Counted from the first letter of the stretch, positions 23,432 through 36,259 are shown. The stretch is DNA of 64,000 nucleotides from Isoetes taiwanensis (GCA_021234155.1 JAJEKV010000018.1:21625252-21689251); one strand, 5' to 3'. The notes: generated by a model from the letters alone, not told the origin. Made by a program: numbers and translations.

Positions 23432-26099
23432 TCTCACCCCTTGAGTATTAAAATGTTATTTTTTGTCTGAATATAGAAGAAGCGTGCATCCTATTGCATT
23501 CTTGCCTACACCAGAGCATTTTCTCTAACAACAATTTTCTTTGCATGTGCAGGTTCCAAGAAAAGTACTGTTACATTGGACATAAGGAACATAATATCTC
23601 AATGCAGCGTAGTTCTATTGTTCTAACTCACATCATGAGGTCAATAGTATATTGTTGTCTGTGAATTCTCTTTTACATCCAAGGATCTACGGATCTACTT
23701 TGCTTCATCTTTTCTTTTCCTTTCTATTTGTAATGTATGATAAATGACTCAAGACATTTTCCTCATTCTCTGGTCTTATTTATTGTAGGCCAATTTTTTT
23801 TTTCCTTCCATTAACCGTGCACAATCATGGCATTTGATAACTATAGCAAAGTTCATAGCTATTGTTGCATGTGCATGCAATGCATGCATGTGGCTGTCAT
23901 ATTTTCCCGATCAGTCACAAGCTGGCCCAATCTGCAGTCCTCTTCATATAATTCTATTCACTTATCATATGGAGTGCTAAGGTGCTAATAGACCACATGG
24001 AATGATACTGGAACATCCCAGCAATCGTTTCAGCCCATATGCCAATCCCTTATGTTCTATTCTCATCACATTTTGATGGCAATTCCATCATGTTCTGCCA
24101 TGTTTGAAGATGTTTTGAGCAGTTTGTACTCTTTTTGTAACGATCAAGCTTACCAGGCATATCATCTTTTGAAAGGTTTTATTTGTATTTTATACGTAAG
24201 TTCCACATGCTCATAATAACGTGCGGAGCCTCAAGTATCGATTTTTCAAGCATTTGTTTTAAAACTTGCAGGTCGGAAAGGAGGAACCCGCTTTTGAACG
24301 TGCTAACTATGCCGACTATGAATATTATTTGAACAAGTGATTGTATCTGCTTAGAAGTGCTTACATGTCTTGCCTATGTTTTGTACTTATTTCCTTCTAG
24401 ATATGTAGGAGATGCGTCAACATGCATGTATTCTGTTTCCTATGCCAAAATAAAACCAGTGACTTACTAACATGACAATTTGCAAGTAGATGTCTATTTT
24501 ATTGTTAAGGTCATTTGTTTTAGATCAAATACAACTGTTATTGCCTGCGCCAGCACATGCCACTCAAAGGGCTTAACACCATGGCATGTTATGTTCTCTG
24601 TAATTTTTGTGGTTACTTTTTTTAAGTTCTTAATTTATATGCTAATAATATTGCTAGGTATAGTAATATTAGAATTTTGTTTTCTACTTGCTGCAAAACT
24701 TCAAGAGAACATAATATGCATGAAGATGGATCTGAATATTTGGTTTTGAGGACAAGCTCACTAAGGGTTTTTGAATAGCTCATTAGAACTATGCAAATTA
24801 CTATGTCCTACCTACCACAAACAACTACTACCATGGCACATGTATACAAATACATCATCTAAACATTTGGACATAGTCATGTGAGTCATTACAGTTGGAC
24901 ATAGTCATGTGAGTCATTACATTAATTAATCTGTGTTCCAGCTTTATGGATCTTAATCTTAAAGGGATGTATCGTTCAAGGCAACAACAATGCCGTGTCT
25001 TGCCATGCATGTCTATACGTTTCCTATATTATGCATTCAAATTCTGGGGAATAAATCTCTTGGTTGTGCTAGGGTTCAAATCCTTAGAATATTGGGCATC
25101 CAACATATCATACTATGTCTGCCACGAGATTATGTGACTTTATGTACTTATTTAATATTCCCTACCCAAAGTTTAACATTCATTATTTTAGACGTTGCCA
25201 ACGAAGCCCTTAAATTGTTGAAATTCTTCTCTTTTTCTTTGTTTAGATGGATTGTATAATATGATAAAGTATTATGTGCCAGTGGCTTAAAAATGCCATG
25301 TAATTACAATCGAAATATATGCATCATTTATGCTATCTTGACAATAAATGGGATGAATAAAAGTTCAAATCGACGTGCATAGTTGTGAACACAAAATTTT
25401 TTTTTATGCTCAATATGGCGAGTTTTGGGTCTTACAGAATACCTTAGAGTGCCTTTGTAATAAAGCATTGTCTCGAGAATCTACTCTCTATGATAGAAAA
25501 TTGTCTAATAAAGTTTTGACAAATAGAGTTTTGACAAACTGGTATATTGGTAGCTAATTTAGCATCAAATTGGTCTACATGTTCAACATATGCTGATTCG
25601 TTTGGAAAACATATCATAAGGACTTGCATATTCCAAAACACATGTCCCTACATGTCATATGCTAATTAAATGCCCAAGGATTGTACCTCATTTGCTACCA
25701 AGAACTACAAACCCCCAAGATTTAACATCATGATTCTCTGAATATGAAGTTTTGTTGTTATCTTTATCTATCCTTTTAGCTTTGAAGTTTTTAGATTTAG
25801 CTACCCTTTTATTCATTCAAGCATGAGCAATGAACCATTTAATACATTGATCCTCTCTAAAATAAATTTGACAAAAAAAAAAAAAAAAAACATTATACAA
25901 GAAGCAAATCACATCAACACTCACACGCATCAATGTTGTCCTTGGTGCAACACTATAATGCTTTGTTCTCGATTTATATGTGTCTATGCACATGAAACAT
26001 ATTTTTGCCAAAAATGCATTCCACACATCCATGACAAATGCCCGGCATCGCCGGGCATGCGTTTCTAGTCCCAAATAAAAATCATTTGAAAGAGCTTTT
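23432..26099. other. intergenic, no gene recognised
   Basis: AT-rich DNA. A possible exon end at 24,268-24,340 (after ttgcag; reads VGKEEPAFERANYADYEYYL, then NK and stop) has no recognisable family. 24,878-24,923 contains a tandem copy of ggacatagtcatgtgagtca. 25,869-25,890 is a poly(A) run. Confidence 0.4.
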
Positions 26100-26405
26100 T
26101 TATGGCCCTAGTGGCATGTTTTAGCCACATGTCATATTTGAGCGAAGGTGACATGTTCTAGCCTAGGGGCATGTTAAAGTCTAGGTGCACGTTTGGGCCT
26201 ATGTGGCACGTTTGGACCACGTGTCGTATTTTGTCTAGAAGCATGTTTGAGATGCATGTCACATTTGAGCCTATGTGGCATGTTTGAGCCACATGTCATG
26301 TTATGGCCAATGTGGCAAATCCTAGTCTAGGGGGATGTTTGAATCTTGCAGCACAACATTTCAACCATAAAAAAACATAGGAAGTCATATTTCATCCAAA
26401 AAAAA
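26100..26405. repeat. catgtttgagcc minisatellite, locus 2
   Basis: Same repeat family as at 20,333-20,640, including the upstream aaatcatttgaaagagc and the downstream gcacaacatttcaaccata plus A-run. Both loci therefore derive from one longer dispersed element whose core is the minisatellite. Confidence 0.75.
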
Positions 26406-27359
26406 AAACAAGGTGCTGCGCACAGAGGGTTGCCCTCCATGGCCAGAGGGTGAAGTGGCTTAAATCATACTTCAAAGTCGTGTTTTTACAATCAATCAAA
26501 ATTGGTACTTCAAAACAATAGAGTACTTGATACTATGACTTTATGAGGATTGGCCCGAAGAGTCTTTGGCTTCATGTCCCCATGTACTATTGCAACAAAT
26601 ATTTTCATAGCCTCTTGCAATCTACGTAACCAATATAACATGATAGCAATGCATTAATTTCCCTAAAAATGTTGTCCGCCTCATCAAACCCTGCCAAGAG
26701 AGTCAATCTGATCATCCTAGATAGAAGAGATCTAGAACATAGATGACCGCCAGAACATCCGTGAAACATCCGTGATCCAGAATGTAGGTGACCGCTAGTT
26801 TACAGGGAACAATATGTTTGGTTAGTTGGCATTGATAATCTTTGAAAGAAGATAGCAACGATTTTATATATTAGTTGGCATTGATAATCTTTGAAAGAAG
26901 ATAGCAGTCGGTTATATTTGGTGTATTCACTTCTTTATATTTTCTTTTCAAACTAATTGAAAATATCACATATTATCCATCCTCAAAGGCCTAGTTATTT
27001 GATGGATACTAAAAAAAGACTCAATTTGAACTTTGTGCGGATTACTTGGTCTTGATGGATGTTAAAAATCATCACAGTAAATTAGATTTGCATATGTATA
27101 CAGTACTTATTCATTTTGATCTTTATGCAAACCTAATAATTAAGCAGAGGTTTTGTCTATATTTTTTTGAAAGATTTGGCTCTTTGCTCTACCAAACAGG
27201 TAAATACTACTCTCTGAGTTGAGTTGATCCACAAATTCCATATACCTTCCAATGTCCTCCTTTCAAATTATTAACATGCCAGTATTGTTAAATACATCAA
27301 AATCTCTGTTACATGACTATGGAGTACTGCAACCTCGTATAATAAGGAAATTAATTTAC
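26406..27359. other. intergenic with a local duplication
   Basis: ttagttggcattgataatct plus tttgaaagaagatagca occurs at about 26,822 and 26,873. Otherwise AT-rich with no supported gene. Confidence 0.5.
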
Positions 27360-27620
27360 CTTTTCACCAACGTTTTGTTTCACCTGATTAAGCTCCTCCT
27401 TTGCTACATGTACAGTGTGCCAGTTTAAAACAGGAGATAAAAATGCTGTAGCAAGACTATTATAGCCTGACTGTGCAAGACACCAAGGCAAGGGCTGTAA
27501 CGTCTTTTCATTTAGAAGACCACCAATTGTGAGTAGCATCCATATGAATTCATGAAAGGGAGTTAGCCGAACGTTAAGCTTTGGATGCTTTCTACAAAAG
27601 TGACGACCCCTTTGCTTTTC
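27360..27620 (-). CDS. candidate internal exon of an unrecognised gene
   Basis: A 261-bp block is open throughout on the minus strand. It is preceded by a polypyrimidine stretch and CAG and followed by GTAAAT. It encodes 87 residues of complex, protein-like composition with features such as RGRHFCRKHP, PFHEFIWMLL and QPLPWCLAQSGYNSLA. I do not recognise the family. A second candidate exon lies 185 bp upstream (27,805-27,907), but the two join in a frame that hits a stop after about 18 codons of this block, so either one boundary is wrong, they belong to different genes, or the locus is decayed. Confidence 0.4.
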
Positions 27621-27804
27621 CTGAAAAAAATAAGATATGTTTCCGCCTTAATAGCAGCATTTACATACATAGAAGTATAAACACACGAGAGAGTGATGCA
27701 GCGAATCTGCTCAATAGTTTTTGCAATTGGTCACACAAATGCGGGATGCCAATGATAACCCGGCAGTAGGAACACGTCTTATTTTTGCACCTTCTTGCCT
27801 TTAC

Positions 27805-27907
27805 CGTACTGTAGCAAACAAATACAGCTTAGTTCCAAAGTTGTTAGCCACATGCCAAAATATGGATGTCCTCCACAATTCTGCACTGAACTTGTCAATT
27901 AGACCTC
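27805..27907 (-). CDS. candidate internal exon of an unrecognised gene
   Basis: A 103-bp block on the minus strand is flanked by ttgcag and gtaaag and is open in one frame (GLIDKFSAELWRTSIFWHVA, then NNFGTKLYLFATV). The composition is protein-like. Family unknown. The relation to the exon at 27,360-27,620 is uncertain because of the phase problem. Confidence 0.35.
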
Positions 27908-29402
27908 CTGCAATACAAAACTCAATATTGCAAATTTATAGGATTCATCTTATCTTATCTTATCTTCAAGCTCTAAGGAAAATATATTGCTGGAGGACAT
28001 AGCACAGACGTGCAAGTAATGCTTTCAATGCTATTTGTGCCCATGTTTAGTATTCCACCTAGAGTAGCTTTTCGTATAGGCTCTCATACTGCACAAAAGG
28101 AATATACTATATGTCCCATTCCTTTTCCAATTTCTTACTTCTTGAAGCTTGTATATGTGAATATGAAAAGTCAGTAAGAAGTAGTGAAGCTTGAAGGGTT
28201 TAGCTTTTAGCTATGCTATCTTATTGCCAATTAGCAGTTCTTTGTAGGAGTTGGTAAAAGGAAGAACTCTGCACTAAATTCTTGATTGGTCAATTTGTAA
28301 ATCATAAATTGTTGGTGTAATGTTTGAAGTCTCTAAAACATAAGTTTTGGTCTAACTTCTAAAATGCGCTCTACGCAATTTGCATTGAAACATATCATGG
28401 TTTTGTGAAGGAACTCAAAAGTGAGAATGCACATAGGCTACATTCTTTAAACATAAAGTGCCTTTGATACCGAACAACAATAATGAACTTTGACATTTAT
28501 TTATACAACACTATAACCATGTTAAGAGCTTTCAATTCTGTAAAGGCAAGCATCTGCATGTCCTGCGTGCTTATTAATATGCCTGCTTCTTGAACACCGT
28601 GTTGTAGGTAAGTCTAAGATATGGAAAAGGAGAATGCAGCATTTGAACCAAGATCCTTTAGCAACCTAGCATGAAATACAAATCGTAGCATCTTTCCGAA
28701 ATTCAAAGCTAATTAAATACACGCCAAGGAGTGACACTTAATATCTATCTGAAAAAGAATCAGCAAAGCACGTCACCATATAAGTAACAACCAGTCTCTT
28801 CTATGTATCTCTTTCCCTTAATCTCTTCTATTCTCAATAGTTAGGTCCCGATCCTTGGCATTGCCTATAAAAGATTATGTTAGCGCCATGCATATACATC
28901 TCCCAAGAAATAATGCTTATTTTTAAACCGTAAGTAGATGAGAATAAGAACAAAAGGAAGAGAAAATCTAAAACATTCTTTGTTGTGGCATGTTTTGAGT
29001 GTGTAGTGTATGAGCTTTTCCTAGTAGCAATTGCAGGTCAGTCATCCTGCAAGCAAAATTTTGAAGGCATCTCCAAATCCACCCAGAGATAAGTTTCAAG
29101 TGAAATTAGCTACATCATAGTATACGTCATTATCATGTATAGTCTGTGCCAAATGACCTATTATCTCTTTTGGAAACAAAGCTGGATCTACACCCTCATC
29201 TGCCTAATTGCTTAAAACAGTTTGAAAATTTTTAGTTAGAGAAAGCATCAAGATTATATGATCTCTAAATTGTGAAGAGAAGACTTGACGTATAAATATC
29301 AAGGCTTGGCCATTGGAATCCATAATTATCATATCCACACAATGAATATGTGTGCAAGTATTTTTTTTTCCCCATATTCCTTCAATATTTCTGTCTTTGG
29401 AT
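27908..29402. other. intergenic, no gene recognised
   Basis: AT-rich DNA up to the left edge of the segmental duplication. Nothing supported. Confidence 0.4.
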
Positions 29403-29819
29403 CTCCTGAGTGCCCTAAGTTATTGGTAAGAAACATGTAAGCAATTATTCTGCTGGCCATGTAGGACCCAGCCAGGTCATGACATGGACGCCTAACTCAG
29501 CGCTTCTCTGTAACATTCCTGACCGACATGCCCTTAGCCAACTGGGCAAAACCGTCTATGAGTAGTCGCTTCTACCCATTTATGCCGGTGTCTCGGGAAC
29601 GCCCCACAGGCACATTCAAGGATCGAATACTCGAGCAGTCTACCATGGGCCCGTTACAGTCTCTCCCACTAGAAGTATGCTCGTCCTCGAGCATCCAAGG
29701 CTATACCATGTTTATGTCATACCATGTCACAATGATTACCAAATCTTCGTAGATAGTGTTAATTGCATTAAACAAAATGGGGGAGGGGAGCAGCTCATTC
29801 ATATCTTACACTGTTGGAT
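29403..29819. repeat. dispersed repeat X, copy 1
   Basis: About 420 bp with landmarks gccctaagttattggtaag, ggacccagccaggtcatgac, ccgacatgcccttagccaac and atactcgagcagtctacc. Full-length or partial copies recur at 35,827, 41,027, 48,859, 55,369 and 60,165/61,487. No coding content. It resembles a fragment of a retroelement terminal or untranslated region, but no LTR ends could be defined. Confidence 0.85.
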
Positions 29820-29994
29820 CAAGCTCCAGAAGTCTATAATCATCGCTGGATTTATTCCACAGATATGCTCCTTATAAGTCATGCAAACAACTCTGTTGTA
29901 CAGCTCCATGCTATGCTGCCATGCAAGCCAATGACATGCTCTAATCCCTGTTAGAATTGAACCCTTAAGAAATTATAATCCAGCCCTGAGTATT

Positions 29995-30093
29995 TTGAAG
30001 CTTAGATAAACACCCAATCCATGCCGGAATCGAGTCTGTGAACTCATTATTGGAGAAAGTGAGCTTTTCTAGAGATGTCAGATTTGCAATGGA
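29995..30093 (-). pseudogene. leucine-rich-repeat scrap (LRR receptor type)
   Basis: The minus strand encodes SIANLTSLEKLTFSNN followed by EFTDSIPAWIGCLSKLQ, one and a half plant-type LRRs (LxxLxxLxxLxFxxNxFTDSIPxxIGxLxxL). Flanking sequence leaves the LRR pattern immediately and there is no kinase or signal peptide. This is a small captured or decayed fragment. A copy exists in unit 2. Confidence 0.7.
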
Positions 30094-30159
30094 GCATTGT
30101 TGGCAACAGAGTTCCCCGTAAAGACTCCAACCGAGCCATCGCCATACCAAATATTATCC

Positions 30160-31520
30160 TTTTTAAATGGAGATTAAGTTGTAAACAAGTTCCGATAGGT
30201 GTTTCCAGCACTAAATATGCAGGAAAATTTAAGGGGGGGTAATAGGATTTTGATATAGAATAAAGTTTTCTCAGGGCTCTTGCTGTTGCTGTTGGCATTT
30301 CGAAAGCCAGAAAACGGCTACCATGTTAATCTAATGCTTCAAGAAATGTGATGACGAGCCTTTGATGCTTATGCTGAGGAGGCTGAATTTGCTATTTATG
30401 GCTATTTGTCTGTCTATGCATGCAAGCTTTGAAGGGTTTAATGAAATGCATGGCTCGTTCTTTTCTAGATTTCAATCCTAAATGGCGTGTTTGGGGTTTT
30501 AATTTGCCAAATGTGCTTGATCATTTTGTATGTCTTTCACTGCTTTGATTTGGTTGGGCCTATGCTTTGCAGGTTTGGGTCTTTGAGAGAGCTTTTAAAT
30601 ATGACTGTATATTTGCAACAAACTCAAACTCTAAGAGCCAGTTCCGGGAGAAAACGCTGATTCAATTCCACGGGATTCAAGGAGTTCCTTTGCCATTTTT
30701 CGTCCATGTATGATTTCATATGTGATAGTCAATTCCACTTTTTCATTTTCCATTTTGTCCTCGCAGAAGCGGCCAGTTTCATGGCAGAGTCAAGAGGCTC
30801 ATTAGATTCATGTTTGGTTTAATGTTCTATCATCATGGTTTGGCTGCATCATCTAATGATCCAAAGTATTCAGGGATGTTTCAAATGTTTCTATTGGTAT
30901 GGTATGCAACGGTTCAATTCTATGTCCTCCCATTCAGGTTTATGTACTTTCACATTCTTCTATCTTGTTATATTCATGTCGACCAGCCAAGATTCTGAGG
31001 TGGAACTCTTCCATCACATGCCATAAGTGATGTAAGATGAATAGGGAACTGAAGCATCTTACATCAAATGCATGTACAAATTCAACAATCCAAAGACTGG
31101 ATTCCTTCTGCTCCAACTTATATTGCAAAGTTAAGTCCCTTTGGTGCACATGGTAAATAATGACAGTAGATTTGTGATACGATTTATGGCTTATGGGAAA
31201 CTAAATAATTGCTCCACAGCATCACAAACGAAGAACAAGAGCCATATATAAATTATATCAGATAAACTGATTGGATTCACACGGATAACCCAACTCAGAA
31301 GCTATGGCAATAATAGACATTTGAATCAAGAAATCTTGAGTTGCCAATTGCTCAGACAAGATATGGGGCACTTTATTTATCCTCCCAACCGGATCCACAT
31401 GTCTTAAGGCAGATTTCCAGATAATAACGGATTGATCATAGCTTAATATTCTCCAGCTTATGATCAATCGGATTACACCAGCATCAGGCTTTGAACAGGC
31501 CGAATTAAAACAGGCTTTGA
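30160..31520. other. unit 1, no recognised gene
   Basis: Short open frames are duplicated in unit 2 together with the surrounding DNA, so their conservation is not evidence of coding. A small inverted repeat (gatgtaagatg / catcttacatc) lies at about 31,030-31,065. Confidence 0.4.
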
Positions 31521-31522
31521 AC

Positions 31523-31924
31523 CGCCGTATATCTACTCCGGGATGTGGTAAACCCGGATACATGTCCAGGTTAACCACTGTCAGGTCCGAGCTAACCACG
31601 CTTTTGTCCGAGTTAACCACTTTTTTTTGCTGGAATAACCACGCAGTGAACTGAGCGTGGGACTGTGTTTTGGCATGTTGATCTTTGAATAGAGCTTGCA
31701 ATCGACTCTTTGAACGGTTCAATCCGGTTCAAACACCATTGGAATCACCTTGGCAGCCCCTAAAAACTTCATTCTATCAAGAGAGCAAGAGATTTGAGCA
31801 CGAATTAAGCAAGATCAGTGAAAAAACATGCAGAAACCGTTGTCTTTCGAGCTTGGAACTGAGCAGCGGTGGTTAACCCGGACATGTGTCCGGGTTTACC
31901 ACATCCCAGAGTAGGTTTACGGCC
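31523..31924. mobile_element. MITE-like element with ~45-60 bp terminal inverted repeats
   Basis: The left arm (about 31,523-31,579: ctactccgggatgtggtaaa, ending ggttaaccact) and the right arm (about 31,868-31,924: ggttaacccggacatgtg, ending cagagtaggtttacggcc) are inverted copies with a few mismatches. The ~400-bp interior contains several taaccac repeats. No coding capacity and no certain target-site duplication. Present at the same place in unit 2. Confidence 0.65.
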
Positions 31925-33703
31925 ATCCATCAATGGTGGCCTGAGCCAATCTCAGGCATTCAATCAAAGAGTAGCAGACCACGGCCTGTAGCAGGTCGGA
32001 TCTGATAGAATAGTTCAGGGTTGGAGCAGCGATGACGATTTGGGTCTGAGGGTGCCGGATTCTACAGCTGAATTCCTCACTCCCCAAAAATTGGTCGCAC
32101 CATTCTTTTTATACATCGATTGCCTTTTTGCTGCTTTTCCCTCGACCCAACCCCATCTTCGTTGCAGAAAAATAGCTGGATCAATGCTGCCCCTTTTTTA
32201 TTAAAATAGGTAGAAAATCCTTAAGGAATAAAATAACATGGCCTTTGGCTAAACCCTTATGCCAAGATGTAATCTCTTTGAAGTTTTGGAATTGCTTTCC
32301 TTGTCTCCCTCGAGCTTTATTTATGAGAACCTTAAAGGAATACCATTTATCATGTTAATTTGCCTTAACCCTTTATGTGGATCACTCCCCCCCCCGCCTG
32401 CACCATATCAATTTGCTTCTTTCCTGACTGACCCACATCAGCAACATCACATGGGTATTAGAGTTGAAGGTAATTCATTTTCGTAGAACAAGAAGAAGAT
32501 AGCCATCGATAAAGTAGCATTGTGAAGAGTGCGAGGAAATTAGCATTTGCATAAAGGGATGCTAGGTTAGTTGTTTCTTATTTGCTAGGTGTTCATTATT
32601 TGACAAAAGTAGCACTGTGAAGAGTGCGAGGAAATTGGCATTGAGATTGCACAGATGTTCCTTATTTGCTAGATGTTTTGCACTACATATCTGCATATAG
32701 TTTTGTATCAGAAGAACTTGGCACAAATATCTTCATGTTTTACATGTTTTGATTCATATAAGTCCTAGATACAATAACTCTGAATTATTTTATATTTTGA
32801 TATGCCATCAGAATCCAGCTTTACATCCTCTTATGATGTAAAGATGCCAGCAGGTCCTTGGGGACATCTAAGAAATTCTAGGGCAACTATGAGATTCACA
32901 TTCAAACATGGCAGAAGCATCAGGCTTATGTGCTCTTTGGAATGTAATACGTGCAAATGTAAGGGTATAAAAGATGTGAGATATAGTGTACTTAAATTTC
33001 CGTCTTATACTTCCTATGGTGCAATGAAACATGTAAACATATCGTATTTTACATAGTTCTATTTCGTGGATGCTTCTTGAGGTGTATTATTAAAGAACAA
33101 GTTGAGGTAGGTCTCTGCATTTTCTTCGCATAAGCCATTGGTACCCTTTTGGCAAAGCTTACAGGTTCCACTTCTATTATGTGGCTTCTAAACTTCAAAT
33201 TATGACTTATACCTCATGCAAGCCAACACATAAGACTTCAATGCCAACACATACATTACGGGCCTTCCTTTGGAATTCTTTACTAAAGAATACCATGTGC
33301 TCTTCACAATTAGCGGCATATGCCATTTTTTGGGATGCCTTCTCTTCGGAGAGGGAGAAAATTATGTTTTGGCACAAAGAAATGCTATGTGGTTAGTTGC
33401 AAGATCTTACTTTACTTTCTATAGGGTACAGACATTGTTTCCAAATTTCACTGGTTTATGTGTTGCAGCTATATGTAGATGCCCCCATGTTTGTCTGTGC
33501 ATGGTTATATGGCTGAGGTATCGTCCTGAGCATCAAGTATTCTCAAATGCATTACATGTTTTGTCTGCACGTATTCACAAATGTATCATCAATCATAGAG
33601 CAAGCATGGATATATTTTGATAGGTACTCACAAATGCATCATCAATCATAGAGCAAGCATCGATATATTTTGATATGTTAACGATGAGATGAGAAACTAT
33701 ATG
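31925..33703. other. unit 1, no recognised gene
   Basis: AT-rich; a 55-bp tandem duplication (tatcatcaatcatagagcaa region) lies at about 33,567-33,675. No supported coding region. Confidence 0.4.
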
Positions 33704-33717
33704 ATAACTACCTAGTT

Positions 33718-33743
33718 CTCAAAAAAAAAAAAAAAAAAAAAAA
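33718..33743. mobile_element. retroposed poly(A) stub with 14-bp target-site duplication
   Basis: The insert is only ctc plus a run of about 23 A. It is flanked by ataactacctagtt at 33,704-33,717 and again at 33,744-33,757. Unit 2 has the empty site (single ataactacctagtt near 53,273). This is what an extremely 5'-truncated LINE-machinery insertion leaves. Confidence 0.85.
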
Positions 33744-33757
33744 ATAACTACCTAGTT

Positions 33758-35826
33758 AACTGAGACATGTTATCAGCCATTTTTCATCTTATGTGTCCTC
33801 CACAAAGGAATTGTTTTGGTTGGCACAAGGAAATGTTGTGATTAGTTGCAGAATCTTATTTTCTAGGGTACTGACATTGTTTCTGAATCCAAATATTTAC
33901 TGGTTTATATGTTGCAGGCATGGTCGTTGCCATGCTTCTCTGTATGGCTGATGTATACTCCTGAATTTTAATGCATTAAATGTTTTGTCTGCACGTATTT
34001 CCAAACACATAATCAATGATAGAGCAAACTTGTGTATAGCTTGATATCTCGATGATAACTAAGAGCCTAGTTAACTGAGACATGTTATCGGCCATTTTTC
34101 ATCTCATGTCTCCTCCATCTACCATGACAGAAATTGCACTTACAAACTTGACTTTTACCCTCAGATCTGCATTTTATCTGGATTAACATACCCTCAGATC
34201 CGCATTTTATCTGGATTAACCTGCAAAATTGGGTACGGATTAACTTTGTGCTCGTTAAACTTGATAAAGTAACCACCTACCTAGCATCTCAGGTTGCCCC
34301 ACTTTCCAAGAGTGCACAAGTTTCCTCGACAAAATATCAGCCCTTTCACTCAGCTGATGCTAATGTTGTACTCCACAAAATATCAGCCCTTTCACTCTAA
34401 TGTGGTGCTATGGATGACAGAATCAGGGCTCCAATAATACCTGCCGGCTCTTGAAGAACCATCCTAGAGATACACTAGTTGATAGTGTAGACATGTACAA
34501 TACAATCTCATTGTGCAGTTGTGTTCACTTCTGATAAAGAAGTCCTGACTATTACTGAAATTCCTGCTACTGCAGATTCTGGTAAAACTTCAACAAAAGC
34601 CTCACCTGGATCTGTCGATAATTTGAATCTCCTCATTTTATGGAATGCTTCTACGAAACCTTGTCTCTAATATGATCATCTATTCTCCTTATGAATATCA
34701 GCCAGCGTGCAGCCAATGCCTTGTTTCTGTTTTTTATCGCCTCTGCATCTCAGATACACATGCTAGACAAATAAAGCCCTCAAAATCTGTTTTTTAACCA
34801 GTTTTGCTCTGCCGCGCTATTACAACTTACAGAATAAGCTAGATTCTCTATTTCTGCCTTGAGACAAAAGCTATTCAATATTCCTTCACTTATCGGTCCT
34901 TACAGCTTCAGTTTTATTGCATGTCTGAACTTCGACAAGGCGGTGGAATTGAAGAAAGCTTGTAATCTTGGGACATGCTTTACCTCTTGCTCACAGATTG
35001 ACCCAAGTCTGATTGTTCCTTTGCTTATGAAGACAAGGTAGTGTGTCAGAAGTTTCGAAAAATTCTCAAGCATCAATGAGAGCTGCTTTAAGATTTAAAC
35101 TTTATCTTTTCCAATACCTGACTCTGCACATATTTCAATTCAAGCAAGCGCAAATGCATCTCTCTCTAAGTTTACTAATTTTTGACATACAAGACTGGAT
35201 TGGATGTCTGCATCCCTGCAGCATATCTGATCAAACTCTCGTAATAATCCTATTGATGTAAGCATTTATCTCACATTGAGATAATAAAAGGGACGAGATC
35301 TAGATATACTTCAAAAAGCCATCAAGAACTCATAATTAGAACCATCAAGCAATGGCTTAGAACAAAGCTTCTATTGGTTCAACTGCATGGTCACGAAAAA
35401 CAGTGATAAAAGGCAAGAACTTTTACTACTACTAAATTGATATGATCTATACTTAGTTTTTCCTAGCAGTGCCACGTAGCAAGATGTAACAGCATAAAAG
35501 ATGATTTATTTAGCTTAGCGCACAAGATATGGATATCCTATATATCCTGCAACCGATATTTAATGTGATCTTCAAGAAGCTCGATCAAGAATATTGTGAT
35601 CCTCACCTCAAGAATCACCCAAGTGCTTGGCAGCCAACATAATTTCGCTCACTAGATAGCAAGATCTCTCACTTGAAAATCGCTATCAGTAATGAACTGA
35701 GATAGGAACAAACAAGGAAACTAAAAGAGTGAGCACACTAACCAAAAAAAACAAAATGATCGCATACAATGTTTCTTGGTCACCTTTTATCTCTACTGTA
35801 ACAGCTCTCCTGAATGCTCCTGAATA
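33758..35826. other. unit 1, no recognised gene; local duplications
   Basis: 34,165-34,220 repeats taccctcagatc.gcattttatctggattaac. 34,325-34,400 repeats ccacaaaatatcagccctttcactc. 35,645-35,760 is a copy of the sequence that served as insertion target of the tyrosine-recombinase retrotransposon in another copy (agatagcaagatctctcac and cgctatcagtaatgaactga). Confidence 0.55.
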
Positions 35827-35931
35827 CTCCTGAATGCCCTAAGTTACTGGTAAGAAACATGTAAGCAATTATTCTGCTGGCTATGTAGGACCCAGCCAGG
35901 TCATGACATGGACGCCTACCTCAGCGCTTCT
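35827..35931. repeat. dispersed repeat X, short copy
   Basis: Only the left ~105 bp of X (ctcctgaatgccctaagtta to tcagcgcttctcc). Confidence 0.8.
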
Positions 35932-36259
35932 CCATAGCCAGGCATAACAAGGTTTATGTAATAAATGGAACATTTGTGAAGATTTATCTCCATCGCAGAG
36001 AGGCTAAAAAGGCAATGCTATTCCCGTCCAGAGGAACTTTCAATCCATCTTCAAAAAGTACATTTGTCCTCTGCCTCTGCCTTCTCCTATCATCTGAACA
36101 CAAACGTGGCAGGGAGCTTGATTGATTCCATATCTACGACTGAAAAAAAGGCGCAGTTGTGGACAGATGGTTGAGTGCATGTAAAAGAAAGATCGTATGT
36201 GACAAGATCGCCCCCATTTGCACAGGAACTTCGGCATGAGAAGGCCATCGCATGAGAGG

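Noticed and set aside
31258-31722. 154-codon minus-strand open frame, almost identical in unit 2 (50,823-51,287)
   Set aside because: Neighbouring non-coding DNA is equally conserved because of the recent duplication, the frame overlaps one arm of the MITE-like element, and no family is recognisable.
32802-33056. 84-codon plus-strand frame in unit 1
   Set aside because: It is broken by gaps in unit 2 (52,360-52,610) and has no recognised family.
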